Shown: in pieces, positions 16,590 to 25,070 of the stretch
How the letters are laid out: every line of letters begins with the position of its first letter
How positions within the stretch are numbered: position 1 is the stretch's first letter
NCBI GenBank assembly: GCA_964493425.1
Contig: CAZBMW010000001.1
Coordinates: 191,572 to 255,571 of the forward strand
DNA length: 64,000 bases
Reading direction: 5' to 3'
Source of the DNA: CAYLMG01 sp964493425
GTDB lineage: Bacteria > Planctomycetota > Phycisphaerae > Sedimentisphaerales > Anaerobacaceae
Notes under the pieces: generated by a model
Told to the model about the DNA's origin: nothing
The model's input: the letters and a program-made list of their open reading frames with translations, nothing else
Database searches by the model: none
Position numbers and translations under genes: made by a program

Positions 16590-17729
16590 ATGCAATTCAA
16601 AGGCGTTGAACAACTTAAGTCTTGGATCTGGGGCAAATTAAAAGACACCGGTCTGTTTGAGCATCACCGGCGGGAAAATCAACTTGATTGTTCTATATCA
16701 TCGGCTGCTGAAAACCGTCAGCAAAAACAAAAAGATGGCTTTGTCGTTAAAATCAAGGGTTCAATCCGTGCGCCCAAAGACCGTCGGCACACCATCGCGC
16801 AAATTGTTATCACTGATGTTACTGATGGGATCTCCAAGGCAAAACCGGCCCATAGTAGTCTCGAAAGATGGCAGATGAATGATTCGTCTGTTTTTTGCTA
16901 TTCAACTGAGCTTGGCAGACTTCCGAAGGCTGTTACAAAGCTTTCGGACTGGATAACTGTCGCAAAGATTAATGCTGATTGGCTCACTTTGCCCAGAAGA
17001 GGAAAAAGAGATTTGTTGCTCGTCGTTTCAATTCTTGCAGGCAAAAGCGGTGAGAAAATTGCTTCGACATATTGCAATTTCATCTACGAAAACTCAGCGT
17101 TGGGTTATATTGATCTGCAGGAAAACATTGAGCATGCGAAGATTCTCGCTATAACGCTGGCCTTTGCCGTTGCTATTGCAGATAATGACCTTGCTGATTG
17201 TGAGCTTGAGCTTATAAAGAGCTGGGCTCAAACGAACATCGCTGCCTTTAATGGCTCCAACAGGTCAAAACGGCGACTTGAAAAGGCGTTAAACAGGACT
17301 GTCAGCCTTCTCAATCAGGGCCGGCAGATCGATATTCCCAGCGTCTGTGCAGAAATCGTCAGAATAGCTGCCCACCAGCAGCGACAGGATATCCTTCAGT
17401 TATGTATGTACGTTGCAAAGGCTACCGGCACTGTCACCGAAGGTAAGTTTAACACTCTAAGCGACATCGCAGAACGCCTTGAAATTGACAAGGGACTGTT
17501 CTTTGAGATGACGGAAAGATTTTTGCCTCCGGATATCTGCCAGGTCGAAGACATCGGCCTGCTCGTCGGAGTTACCTCTGATATGAGCAAAGACCAGGCA
17601 CGTGAGCGGCTTAACAAACAGTACAGAAAATGGAGTGCTCGCGTAACGAACTTCGACCCCGAAATTCGCCAGCAGGCTGCCTCGATGCTAAAGTATATCG
17701 CAAAGGCAAGAAGCGAATATATAGAATAA
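16590..17729 (+). CDS. TerB-like protein with degenerate J-domain C-terminus
   Basis: 379 residues, beginning 15 nt after the Hsp70 gene with no clear Shine-Dalgarno, which suggests coupling. Residues ~1-175 look beta-rich and are unrecognised. Residues ~185-310 are helical and TerB-like (ILAITLAFAVAIADNDLADCELELI), a fold that precedes the J domain in DjlA-type co-chaperones. The last ~60 residues resemble J-domain helices II-III (LLVGVTSDMSKDQARERLNKQYRKW, then EIRQQAASMLKYIAKARSEYI in order), but the HPD loop that triggers Hsp70 ATPase is replaced by a VTNFD segment. It is a likely partner or adaptor of the adjacent Hsp70. The J assignment is by pattern only. Confidence 0.6.
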   Translation: MQFKGVEQLKSWIWGKLKDTGLFEHHRRENQLDCSISSAAENRQQKQKDGFVVKIKGSIRAPKDRRHTIAQIVITDVTDGISKAKPAHSSLERWQMNDSSVFCYSTELGRLPKAVTKLSDWITVAKINADWLTLPRRGKRDLLLVVSILAGKSGEKIASTYCNFIYENSALGYIDLQENIEHAKILAITLAFAVAIADNDLADCELELIKSWAQTNIAAFNGSNRSKRRLEKALNRTVSLLNQGRQIDIPSVCAEIVRIAAHQQRQDILQLCMYVAKATGTVTEGKFNTLSDIAERLEIDKGLFFEMTERFLPPDICQVEDIGLLVGVTSDMSKDQARERLNKQYRKWSARVTNFDPEIRQQAASMLKYIAKARSEYIE

Positions 17730-17858
17730 AAATTTAGCACCGAAAACTAAATGCTTAACACTATTTCCACTCCCCGTCTTTTTTCGTAAACTACTCTTTA
17801 ACTTATATGCCGTAGGCCTATTGCAAAGCCGAGTAAAACAGCGTATAAATTAACCTTT

Positions 17859-19862
17859 ATGGCAAAAGACGTAAAAAAGCAGATTGAGCGGCTCCGCAGA
17901 GAAATCCGTGGACACGACTACCTTTATTATGTTCTCAATCAGCCGAAGATAAGCGACCGTCGGTATGACAAGCTCTTTGCTGAGCTTAAAGAGCTTGAAA
18001 AAAAGCACCCTGAGTTAATCACAGCCGATTCACCGACCCAGCGGGTTTCTGAAAAACCGCTCGAAGCTTTTAAAAGTGTCCGCCACGCGGTGCCAATGCT
18101 CAGCATAGACAATACTTATAGCGCCGATGAGCTGCGAGAATTTGACAAACGTGTTGCCAAAACTCTCGGTAGCAGTCATTACGATTATGTCGTCGAGCTG
18201 AAAATCGATGGCCTGGCAATCAGCCTTCGATATGAGAAAGGTTCACTCATTACCGCTGCAACGCGAGGCGATGGAACGAAGGGCGATGATGTCACTGCAA
18301 ACGTCAGAACCATAAAAGCTGTGCCTCTTGTCCTTGTGGACGCCGGCAAAGTCCCTGAAATCATTGAGGTCCGCGGCGAGGTCTATATGCCGACGAAATC
18401 TTTTATCGAGCTCAATCGCCTTCGTATCGAAGCCGGTGAGCCTGCCTTCGCAAATCCTCGTAACGCTGCAGCCGGCTCATTGAAACTGCTCGATGCCCGA
18501 ATTACCGCGCAGAGAAATCTTTCTTTTTTTGCCTACTCGGCCGGCGAGGTCTCTGAGCCTGTTGCCGCCGAGCACTTCCAGCTTTTGCAGAGATTTAAAA
18601 AATTCGGTCTGCCCGTTAATCCCAATATAAGGAAAGCAAAAAATATTGATGGAGTCATTGATATCTGCCTGAGTTGGGCCGAAAAAAAATCGAAGCTCAA
18701 TTATCAAGTTGACGGTATGGTCATAAAAGTCAACCGGCTCGACCAGCACGAGCTGCTCGGCGCAACCGGCAGGGCACCACGATGGTGCATCTCTTTTAAG
18801 TTCCCCGCAGAGCAGGCGGAAACGAAAGTTGAGTCTATCGTCGTTCAGGTTGGAAAAACCGGAACCCTGACTCCCGTTGCACACCTGACGCCTGTTCAGC
18901 TCGCCGGCACTACGGTTAAAAGAGCAACTTTGCATAACTTTGACGAGATAAAGCGCCTCGACGTCAGGGTCGGTGACACAGTTATAATCGAAAAGGCCGG
19001 TGAGATTATACCGCAGGTCATCGAGGTCAAAAAGAAACTGAGACCGCCGAAAGCTAAGCCTTTCCGGATTCCGAGGAAATGTCCCAATTGCGGCGGAGCC
19101 GTCCAAAAGGACGAAAACGGCGTTTACATTCGCTGCGTAAATCCTGACTGCTTTGGCCAGCTCAGAGAGCGCCTGAGATATTTTGCAGGCAGAGGGCAAA
19201 TGGATATCGAGCATCTGGGAACAGCTTTGGTAGACCAGCTTGTCGACTCTGGCCTGGTCAGGAGCTTCGCAGATATTTATAAACTGCAGAAATCCGACCT
19301 TATAGATTTGGAAAGGATGGCTGAAAAGAGTGCTCAAAACGTCATCGACGCAGTAGAGAAAAGTAAGACTCAGCCGTTGTGGCGCCTCATTGCCGCCTTG
19401 GGTATCCGCCATATCGGCGGCGAGTCCGCGCAAATACTGGCGGAGCATTTCGGCTCGCTCGATACTTTGATCCGTGCCGATATTGGCCAGCTCGAGGAAA
19501 TTGACCAGATAGGCCCGACTATGGCTGAAAGTATCTATGAATATTTCAGGAATCCGGCCAATAGAAAAATAATTGACGAATTGCTTGCTGCAGGGCTGAA
19601 ACCAAAGCACCATAGAATGAAGCGCTCTGATAAACTGGCAGGCAAAACTATCGTTGTCACCGGCACACTTGAAAACTTCTCTCGCCAGCAGGCAGAGCAG
19701 GCTATTAAAGAGGCCGGCGGAAAATCGGCATCTTCTGTAAGTAAAAAAACGGATTTTGTCCTCGCTGGCGACAATCCCGGCAGCAAGCTTGATAAGGCTA
19801 AACAGCTCGGCGTCAGGGTCATAAACGAGAAACAATTCCTCGAAATGATTGGCAAAATATAA
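17859..19862 (+). CDS. ligA: NAD-dependent DNA ligase LigA
   Basis: Seals nicks in DNA using NAD+. The 667 residues are standard length. Domain Ia (HDYLYYVLNQPKISDRRYD) leads to the adenylation motif with Lys115 in VELKIDGLA. The OB fold, the Cys4 zinc finger (CPNCGG...CVNPDC), helix-hairpin-helix repeats and a C-terminal BRCT domain (GKTIVVTGTLENFSRQQAEQ) follow. It directly precedes ribD with one base between stop and start, so the two are probably co-transcribed. Confidence 0.97.
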   Translation: MAKDVKKQIERLRREIRGHDYLYYVLNQPKISDRRYDKLFAELKELEKKHPELITADSPTQRVSEKPLEAFKSVRHAVPMLSIDNTYSADELREFDKRVAKTLGSSHYDYVVELKIDGLAISLRYEKGSLITAATRGDGTKGDDVTANVRTIKAVPLVLVDAGKVPEIIEVRGEVYMPTKSFIELNRLRIEAGEPAFANPRNAAAGSLKLLDARITAQRNLSFFAYSAGEVSEPVAAEHFQLLQRFKKFGLPVNPNIRKAKNIDGVIDICLSWAEKKSKLNYQVDGMVIKVNRLDQHELLGATGRAPRWCISFKFPAEQAETKVESIVVQVGKTGTLTPVAHLTPVQLAGTTVKRATLHNFDEIKRLDVRVGDTVIIEKAGEIIPQVIEVKKKLRPPKAKPFRIPRKCPNCGGAVQKDENGVYIRCVNPDCFGQLRERLRYFAGRGQMDIEHLGTALVDQLVDSGLVRSFADIYKLQKSDLIDLERMAEKSAQNVIDAVEKSKTQPLWRLIAALGIRHIGGESAQILAEHFGSLDTLIRADIGQLEEIDQIGPTMAESIYEYFRNPANRKIIDELLAAGLKPKHHRMKRSDKLAGKTIVVTGTLENFSRQQAEQAIKEAGGKSASSVSKKTDFVLAGDNPGSKLDKAKQLGVRVINEKQFLEMIGKI

Positions 19863-19863
19863 A

Positions 19864-20988
19864 ATGAAGACAATCGACGAAAAATTTATGCTCACCGCGC
19901 TCAAACTTGCCGAGAAGGGCATCGGCTCTGTCGAGCCGAATCCGCCTGTCGGTGCTGTCTTGGTTAAGAGCGGCGAAATAATCGGCAAAGGATACCATAA
20001 AAAGTTCGGCGGCCCGCACGCTGAAATAAATGCAATTGGCGATTGCATTAAAAAAGGCAATGGCCCAAAAGATTCTGTTTTGTATGTTACCCTTGAGCCC
20101 TGCTGCCACTTCGGCAAAACACCGCCCTGCGTTGATCGGCTGATACAGAGTAAAATCGCAAAGGTTTTTGTTGCAATGCTCGACCCATCGGAGCACGCCT
20201 GCGGCAGGGGGGTGGAAAAACTAAAAGAAGCGGGAATCGAGGTTGTTACCGGCCTGTGTGAAAAACAGGCAAAAATTCTCAATGCACCTTTTCTTAAATT
20301 TGTCAGAACCGGCCGCTGCTGGGTCATACTGAAATGGGCGCAATCAATCGACGGCAAATTGACCTTTGCTGAGCAGGGTAGTGGGAAAAATAGAAAATGG
20401 ATTTCGAATGAGCAAAGCCGAAAAGATGTCCGCAAATTTCGCCGCGGCGTTGATGCGATACTCGTCGGCGTAAATACCGTGATAGCCGATGACCCCTTAT
20501 TGACTGCCCGGCCGGGCAGGGCGAAAAGACCGCTGAGAATCATCCTCGACGCCGGCTTGAGAACACCGTCGGATTGCCGGTTGCTTGAAACAGCCGACGA
20601 AACAGCTTTACTTTTTGTTACAAGCGAAAAAGCCATTACCAAAAATCCTGGAAGAGTGCGCCGATTCGAGAAGAAAGGCGTTCGTTTTCTGACTGCTCCT
20701 GTTGTTCAGGGAAAATGCGACCTTGATTTTGTGATTGACCAGTTAAAACATTATGAAATATATCGGCTTCTTGTCGAGGGCGGCCCGACGGTAATCGCAT
20801 CTTTTCTCTCTGCAGGTCTTGCTGATGAACTGATTGTTTATATTGCGCCGAAGATTCTCGGCGGCGGGTCGGTATCGATAGATGAGTGTCTAAAGAACAA
20901 AGCTGGTGAAATTGTCCTGCATTACGTTGACATAAAAAGTTTTGGCGATGATGTACGAATAAAAGCTTTGTTGAACAAGGTTGATTGA
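19864..20988 (+). CDS. ribD: Bifunctional riboflavin deaminase/reductase RibD
   Basis: Second and third steps of riboflavin synthesis. The ATG at 19864 follows the ligA stop by one base and gives the expected N-terminus. A TTG five codons earlier would overlap ligA and is not needed. The deaminase half shows the zinc ligands GPHAEINAI and PCCHFGKTPPCVDRL. The reductase half begins near residue 150 (ILKWAQSIDGK) and ends with LLVEGGPTVIASFL. About 374 residues, normal length. No other rib genes are in the window. Confidence 0.95.
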   Translation: MKTIDEKFMLTALKLAEKGIGSVEPNPPVGAVLVKSGEIIGKGYHKKFGGPHAEINAIGDCIKKGNGPKDSVLYVTLEPCCHFGKTPPCVDRLIQSKIAKVFVAMLDPSEHACGRGVEKLKEAGIEVVTGLCEKQAKILNAPFLKFVRTGRCWVILKWAQSIDGKLTFAEQGSGKNRKWISNEQSRKDVRKFRRGVDAILVGVNTVIADDPLLTARPGRAKRPLRIILDAGLRTPSDCRLLETADETALLFVTSEKAITKNPGRVRRFEKKGVRFLTAPVVQGKCDLDFVIDQLKHYEIYRLLVEGGPTVIASFLSAGLADELIVYIAPKILGGGSVSIDECLKNKAGEIVLHYVDIKSFGDDVRIKALLNKVD

Positions 20989-21083
20989 ACAGGCGGCAGC
21001 CGTTGCCAAAGAGTAGCGCTGCTAAGCGAGTTATTTTTTCTTTCATTTTCATCATACTTGCCCTCCAACAAGACTTGCGGTAA

Positions 21084-22424
21084 TTATTTGTCTTTGAGCA
21101 TTTTTTTGTCTCTTAAGATATGATGATAGTGCTGTGCGAAACGATGTGCCTCGTCGCGGACGTATTGCAGCAGCTTGAGAGCAGCCGATGTTTTGGGTAA
21201 TTTGGCCGGCTTGCTGCTGCCAAGAACGTAAAGGTCCTCCTCTTTTTTTGCAAGGGCGGCCAGTTTGACATACGGTGCATTCATTTTTTTAAGCGCCTGT
21301 TTTGCTGCATTTAGCTGTCCCAGACCGCCGTCAATTAAAATTAAATCCGGCCATAACTCCTCGCCGGCCATTGCATATTTGTATCTGCGCCTGACAACCT
21401 CGGCAATCATCGCATAGTCGTCAACGCCTTCGACGGTTTTGATTTTGAATCTTCTGTAGCCGCTCTTGAATGGCCTGCCGTCAATGAATTTAACTAGTGA
21501 GCCGACTGATTCAGCACCTGATATATGCGCTATGTCGATACCCTCGATGAGCCGTACCGGCTGGCTAGTTTCGAGAAGTTTTTGAAGCTGGCTTAGTGCC
21601 TCTGTCGGCTCGGCTGCAAAGACCTCCGGCTGAACATCCAGCTCCGGCTGGCCGCGGCGGTCAAGACGTTCGATTAATCTAATTCGGTCGCGAAGCATTG
21701 CTGCCTTTTCATATTTAAGGTTTGCTGAGGCCTGCTCCATCTGTTTTTTCAGTTGACGAAGGACGGTCGAGCGTTTCGATTTCAAAAACTTGATAAGGTC
21801 TGCGATAATTTTTTTGTAATCGGCTTTGCCGATTTTATCGGCGCAGGGCGCGGTGCATTGCTTGATGCTGTATAAAAGACAAGGCCTAAAAAAGCGCTTC
21901 TTCGAATCGGCTGCTGTAATATCAAGCCTGCATGTTCTGAACTTGAAGATTTTCTGAAGAACAACAATGACCGCTCGCAAATCCTTCGCACCGGCAAACG
22001 GGCCGAACAGCCTGCTGCCTTTGGTTCGCGGTTTTCTCGTGATATAAACTGCCGGGAAATCGTCCGACGTTGTGATTTCGAGATATGGAAACGTTTTGTC
22101 ATCGACAAGGTCGGTATTGTACGGCGGGTGGGTATCCTTTATCAGCCGGGCCTCCTTGAGAACTGCATCGACCTCGTTTGCCGTCTCGAGATAATCTATC
22201 ACAGCTACTTTATCGAGCATCTCAGCGATTTTAGGCCCGCGTGAGGCTGCTAAATCGCCAGCTGGTTGAAAGTAGCTTGCGACTCTGCTGCGAAGGTTCT
22301 TGGCTTTGCCGATGTAAAGGACCTTGTCGTTTTTGTCCTTCATAAAGTACAGTCCCGGCCCGGCCGGGAAGGCCTTTATTTTTTCGCGGATGTCGCTGAA
22401 TTTATCGTTACCTTTCGAATTCAT
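21084..22424 (-). CDS. uvrC: Excinuclease UvrC, short form lacking C-terminal HhH
   Basis: Nuclease subunit of UvrABC repair, here 446 residues against ~600 in most bacteria. The start at 22424 is chosen by homology, since the GIY-YIG domain begins right after it (GPGLYFM...LYIGKAKNLRSRVASYF). A UVR motif that contacts UvrB (LKYEKAAMLRDRIRLIERL) and the RNase H-like domain (LILIDGGLGQLNAAKQAL, RDEAHRFAQHYHH) are intact, so both incision centres should exist. The protein stops at DKKMLKDK, where the tandem helix-hairpin-helix DNA-binding region normally follows. The frame stays open 118 codons upstream to an ATG at 22778 that has a perfect AAGGAG site, so a longer product is possible. Confidence 0.9.
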   Translation of the reverse strand: MNSKGNDKFSDIREKIKAFPAGPGLYFMKDKNDKVLYIGKAKNLRSRVASYFQPAGDLAASRGPKIAEMLDKVAVIDYLETANEVDAVLKEARLIKDTHPPYNTDLVDDKTFPYLEITTSDDFPAVYITRKPRTKGSRLFGPFAGAKDLRAVIVVLQKIFKFRTCRLDITAADSKKRFFRPCLLYSIKQCTAPCADKIGKADYKKIIADLIKFLKSKRSTVLRQLKKQMEQASANLKYEKAAMLRDRIRLIERLDRRGQPELDVQPEVFAAEPTEALSQLQKLLETSQPVRLIEGIDIAHISGAESVGSLVKFIDGRPFKSGYRRFKIKTVEGVDDYAMIAEVVRRRYKYAMAGEELWPDLILIDGGLGQLNAAKQALKKMNAPYVKLAALAKKEEDLYVLGSSKPAKLPKTSAALKLLQYVRDEAHRFAQHYHHILRDKKMLKDK

Positions 22425-22778
22425 AGCGCTATTATACAATTCTGTCAGCCGTTTTACGGCAATTTTCGGTGAAAAACAAAGCCGATATTTGGAAAACGAA
22501 CCCAATTTTGGGCTAAAATTGGGTTCGTTTTGGGTTCGTTTGGGTTCGTTTTTTGGGTGGAGAATAAGCCAAAAATCGCCATATTCCTTTGTATCATAGG
22601 CACTTACGTAAATTCGGTCGTTTTTTAAATTGGGTTCGTTTTGCATAAAAATAGTTGATTTGTAGAGATCTCTCGACAGTTGTAGAGGTGCCTTATAGGC
22701 GCGTAAGTAACTGGATTCTCGATACTTACGCCTTCGCAAAGACTCCGGTGGACAGGCGATTTTCGTAGTGTTAAACAT
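22425..22778 (-). other. Open in-frame leader upstream of uvrC, repeat-derived
   Basis: From ATG 22778 (AAGGAG at 22785-22790 on the minus strand, 6 nt spacing) the uvrC frame is open for 118 codons before the conserved UvrC start. The peptide has no recognisable fold and contains the phrase NEPN twice because of the GGGTTCGTT repeats in the DNA. It is either a translated N-terminal extension of UvrC or a repeat insertion that happens to lack stops. Confidence 0.45.
22493..22531. repeat. Perfect 17-bp inverted repeat with 5-nt loop
   Basis: AAAACGAACCCAATTTT (22493-22509) and AAAATTGGGTTCGTTTT (22515-22531) are exact reverse complements around GGGCT. The same core, GGGTTCGTT, occurs again at 22532-22540, 22542-22550 and 22632-22640. 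It looks like a REP-like or dispersed intergenic element. On the minus strand it would form a strong hairpin in the uvrC leader. Confidence 0.8.
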
Positions 22779-22888
22779 TCGCTACTCCTTGTCTGAAAAG
22801 AGCTTACGAACTAAATTTTGACTTGGCCTGCTGGCCTATTCGTGCGGGACTCCGCAGCCCCTTATTTGGGGCCTCCCCCAGTTAAAAA

Positions 22889-22915
22889 GATTATATCACT
22901 TTGTATGATATAATC
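22889..22915. repeat. 10-bp inverted repeat
   Basis: GATTATATCA (22889-22898) and TGATATAATC (22906-22915) are exact reverse complements around a 7-nt loop. It lies 110 nt before the long uvrC frame and could be an operator or a hairpin. No function can be assigned. Confidence 0.45.
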
Positions 22916-22972
22916 AATTAAAAAGTAAAATTTCAAAAGTAAAAAGTGTAGAGTCGCTTCGCGACAATGAGT

Positions 22973-23062
22973 GTTTCTGCCGGAGGCCGCGATGAGCATT
23001 CGTTAGTGTTGAGTTTTTAGCTTTTAGTTTTGAGTTGAGGAATGCGAGCCGCAGGCAGAAAC
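22973..23062. repeat. Interrupted inverted repeat
   Basis: GTTTCTGCC (22973-22981) and GCATTC (22996-23001) are mirrored by GAATGC (23040-23045) and GGCAGAAAC (23054-23062). The pattern fits a decayed dispersed repeat. The surrounding stretch 22780-23270 has no plausible gene and is made of short low-complexity repeats. Confidence 0.5.
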
Positions 23063-23069
23063 CGGAATT

Positions 23070-23148
23070 TAGAACGTAGAACTGAGAACTTAGAACTTTC
23101 AAAAAAAGAAAAAATCACGGATTGCGCGGATTTACGCGAATTACGCAG
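23070..23148. repeat. Short tandem repeats: heptamer AGAACT type and CGGATT type
   Basis: Four consecutive heptamers of the form (T/G)AGAACT occupy 23070-23097. At 23116-23148 a degenerate CGGATT/CGAATTACG-type repeat with a period of about 10 follows. Both resemble decayed simple repeats and are not coding. Confidence 0.55.
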
Positions 23149-23274
23149 AGGGAAATTAAAAAAACAGGTGAGCGTCCTTAATATTCCATTGTACACTTGA
23201 AAGGTTTTCCTTTTGTCTGGTCTTGATCGATATGCTAAAATTCAAACCTCAAGCTTCCGGTGGAGACTGGATTA

Positions 23275-23892
23275 ATGAATAATATTATTGGTATAATTAG
23301 AGCTGATGAAATACTTTCGATTCTACTCTATGCATCTTTGGCGGGGATTGGAGCCAGCCTTGCCGTAAGTCAACATCTTCACAAATGGCCTTTGTTATCT
23401 ATCCAACTATCAATACTTATAACGACAATGATATATCCGTATTTTTGTGATTTGATTTTGTATATGAGTGGAGAGCTTGAAAATATTTTTAATTATGAAA
23501 ACAGTATAATCTCAGGTAATATTGCTTACCCGATTATTCTCGCTGCTCCTTTTCCCGCCTGTGTTTTAACAAATTTAGCTGCTGTTTTATATTACGAAAA
23601 AAAGGTCGTGAAAATAAAAGAAAATTTCGAAGAAGAACCAGGCGAACATAAAAGCTGGTTTACCAGGCGTAATTTCGTATCTGCTGCAATATGCCTTATA
23701 GTTTTTTACTTTGCGGCCATATCAATTGATTATAAAAAAGAGGATTTCAGCAGCTTCAGCGCATACGCTTTTTTAAGCCTCAGGTTGTTGGCCGGCCTGA
23801 TATTTTCAGCGGGTCTCGGCCTAATAAGCTCAGTTATTGTTTACGGGATGCACCGCTTATTATTTAAAATTGAAAAAGGTGAAATTGATTGA
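23275..23892 (+). CDS. Unknown multi-pass membrane protein
   Basis: About 205 residues from ATG 23275, which has GGAG 9 nt upstream. A GTG five codons earlier is possible. Roughly five to six hydrophobic helices are visible (ILSILLYASLAGIGASLAV, AAICLIVFYFAAISI, LLAGLIFSAGLGLISSVIVY), with a charged cytosolic loop near residues 120-145 (KKVVKIKENFEEEPGEHKSW). I do not recognise the family. It stands alone between the repeat-rich gap and a convergent aldo/keto reductase gene, and no partner gene suggests a role. Confidence 0.6.
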   Translation: MNNIIGIIRADEILSILLYASLAGIGASLAVSQHLHKWPLLSIQLSILITTMIYPYFCDLILYMSGELENIFNYENSIISGNIAYPIILAAPFPACVLTNLAAVLYYEKKVVKIKENFEEEPGEHKSWFTRRNFVSAAICLIVFYFAAISIDYKKEDFSSFSAYAFLSLRLLAGLIFSAGLGLISSVIVYGMHRLLFKIEKGEID

Positions 23893-23912
23893 AAGAACCA
23901 TAAATCGAAACT

Positions 23913-24890
23913 TCAATAGACACCGCGGATGTGGGATTTTACTTTTTGCTCGTAGAAGTTTTTCAATTTTTTGTGTAAATCATCGTCCAGCGGCGGGAAG
24001 TCGGAGGTTTTTGCGTTGTCTATAGCGTGCTTCGGTTTGCTAGCGCCGGGAATAATTACGGAAACGGCATCATAATCGAGAATCCACCGCAATGCAAACT
24101 GGGCCATTGTCATACCTTCAGGGACATATTGTTTCAATTCATCGGCCAAGTCGACACCCAATTCGAAGGGCAGGCCTGCAAAGGTCTCACCGACATTGAA
24201 AGCCTGGCCATCACGATTGAATGTGCGATGGTCATTTTTGGCAAAGGTAGATTGCTTTGTGAATTTGCCCGTTAAAAGGCCGGAAGCAACCGGCAGTCTG
24301 ATTATAAGAGCGATATTTTTTTCTTTGCAGGTTTCGAAAATCGTATCGATGGGTTTCTGGCGAAAGATATTGAATATAATCTGAAGCGAAATGCAATCGG
24401 ACTGCTCCATACACATTAAAGCTTCATCCATTGATTCGACGCTTGCACCCCAGTTTTTGATTTTGCCATGCTGTTTTAATTTTCTCATAAGCTCGAAGAT
24501 GTCAGCCTGCTGCAGGAGTTCAGGCGGGACGCAGTGGAGCTGCAGCAAATCGAGGCAATCGACGCCAAGCCTTTTCAGTGAGCCGTCAACACAGGCTGTT
24601 ACATCTTTTTCAGTATAGTTGTCAGGATACAGGCTGCTGTCTTTGCCGACCTTTGTCGCGACGAATACATCTTTTTTACCTTTTTTGAATTTGCCGATGA
24701 AGTTTTCGCTTCGGCCATTACCGTAAATGTCGGCGGTATCGTAGAAATTTACGCCGTTTTCGTAAGCGGCATTAAGTATTTTCATTGCGGTATCATCAGG
24801 GACATCGCCCCAGGAAGTGCCAATTTGCCAGCAGCCCAGGCTGACCTCGGAAGCATTAAAACCAGTCCTGCCGAAAATTCTATATTTCAT
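23913..24890 (-). CDS. Aldo/keto reductase
   Basis: 325 residues, an NADPH-dependent carbonyl reductase fold. The catalytic tetrad is visible: Asp and Tyr in NFYDTADIYGNGRSE, Lys in VFVATKVG, His in LLQLHCVP. The C-terminal nucleotide region appears as VIIPGASKPKHAIDNA. The opening YRIFGRTGFNASEVSLGCWQ is typical of the YajO/general stress AKR branch. The substrate is unknown. It is divergent from the arsenite exporter gene, with about 180 nt between starts, so a shared control region is possible. Confidence 0.9.
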   Translation of the reverse strand: MKYRIFGRTGFNASEVSLGCWQIGTSWGDVPDDTAMKILNAAYENGVNFYDTADIYGNGRSENFIGKFKKGKKDVFVATKVGKDSSLYPDNYTEKDVTACVDGSLKRLGVDCLDLLQLHCVPPELLQQADIFELMRKLKQHGKIKNWGASVESMDEALMCMEQSDCISLQIIFNIFRQKPIDTIFETCKEKNIALIIRLPVASGLLTGKFTKQSTFAKNDHRTFNRDGQAFNVGETFAGLPFELGVDLADELKQYVPEGMTMAQFALRWILDYDAVSVIIPGASKPKHAIDNAKTSDFPPLDDDLHKKLKNFYEQKVKSHIRGVY

Positions 24891-25070
24891 TACCTGCTCC
24901 TTTCTGCAAATTTAATCCGGTAAACGAACATTAAAATCTTATCTACCGTAAAACAAAAAATCGAGAAAAAAATTTGATTGACAAAACATACATTTTCAGA
25001 GATTACAGGAAAACTTGTCAGTTGCTGGGTTAGGTATGATTTTGAGAAAATTCTTTTAGGGGATGTAGAA

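Noticed and set aside
18477..20642. 721-codon open frame on the minus strand across ligA and ribD
   Set aside because: It lies antisense to two fully conserved genes, has no recognisable domain and crosses both gene boundaries, so it is a frame shadow.
22889..23148. CRISPR array or insertion-sequence ends
   Set aside because: Repeats are short, unlike and not regularly spaced, and no cas or transposase gene is present.
24978..25070. N-terminal extension of the ACR3 protein from TTG 24978
   Set aside because: The added residues are unlike the family, and TTG 25071 has a well-placed ribosome site.
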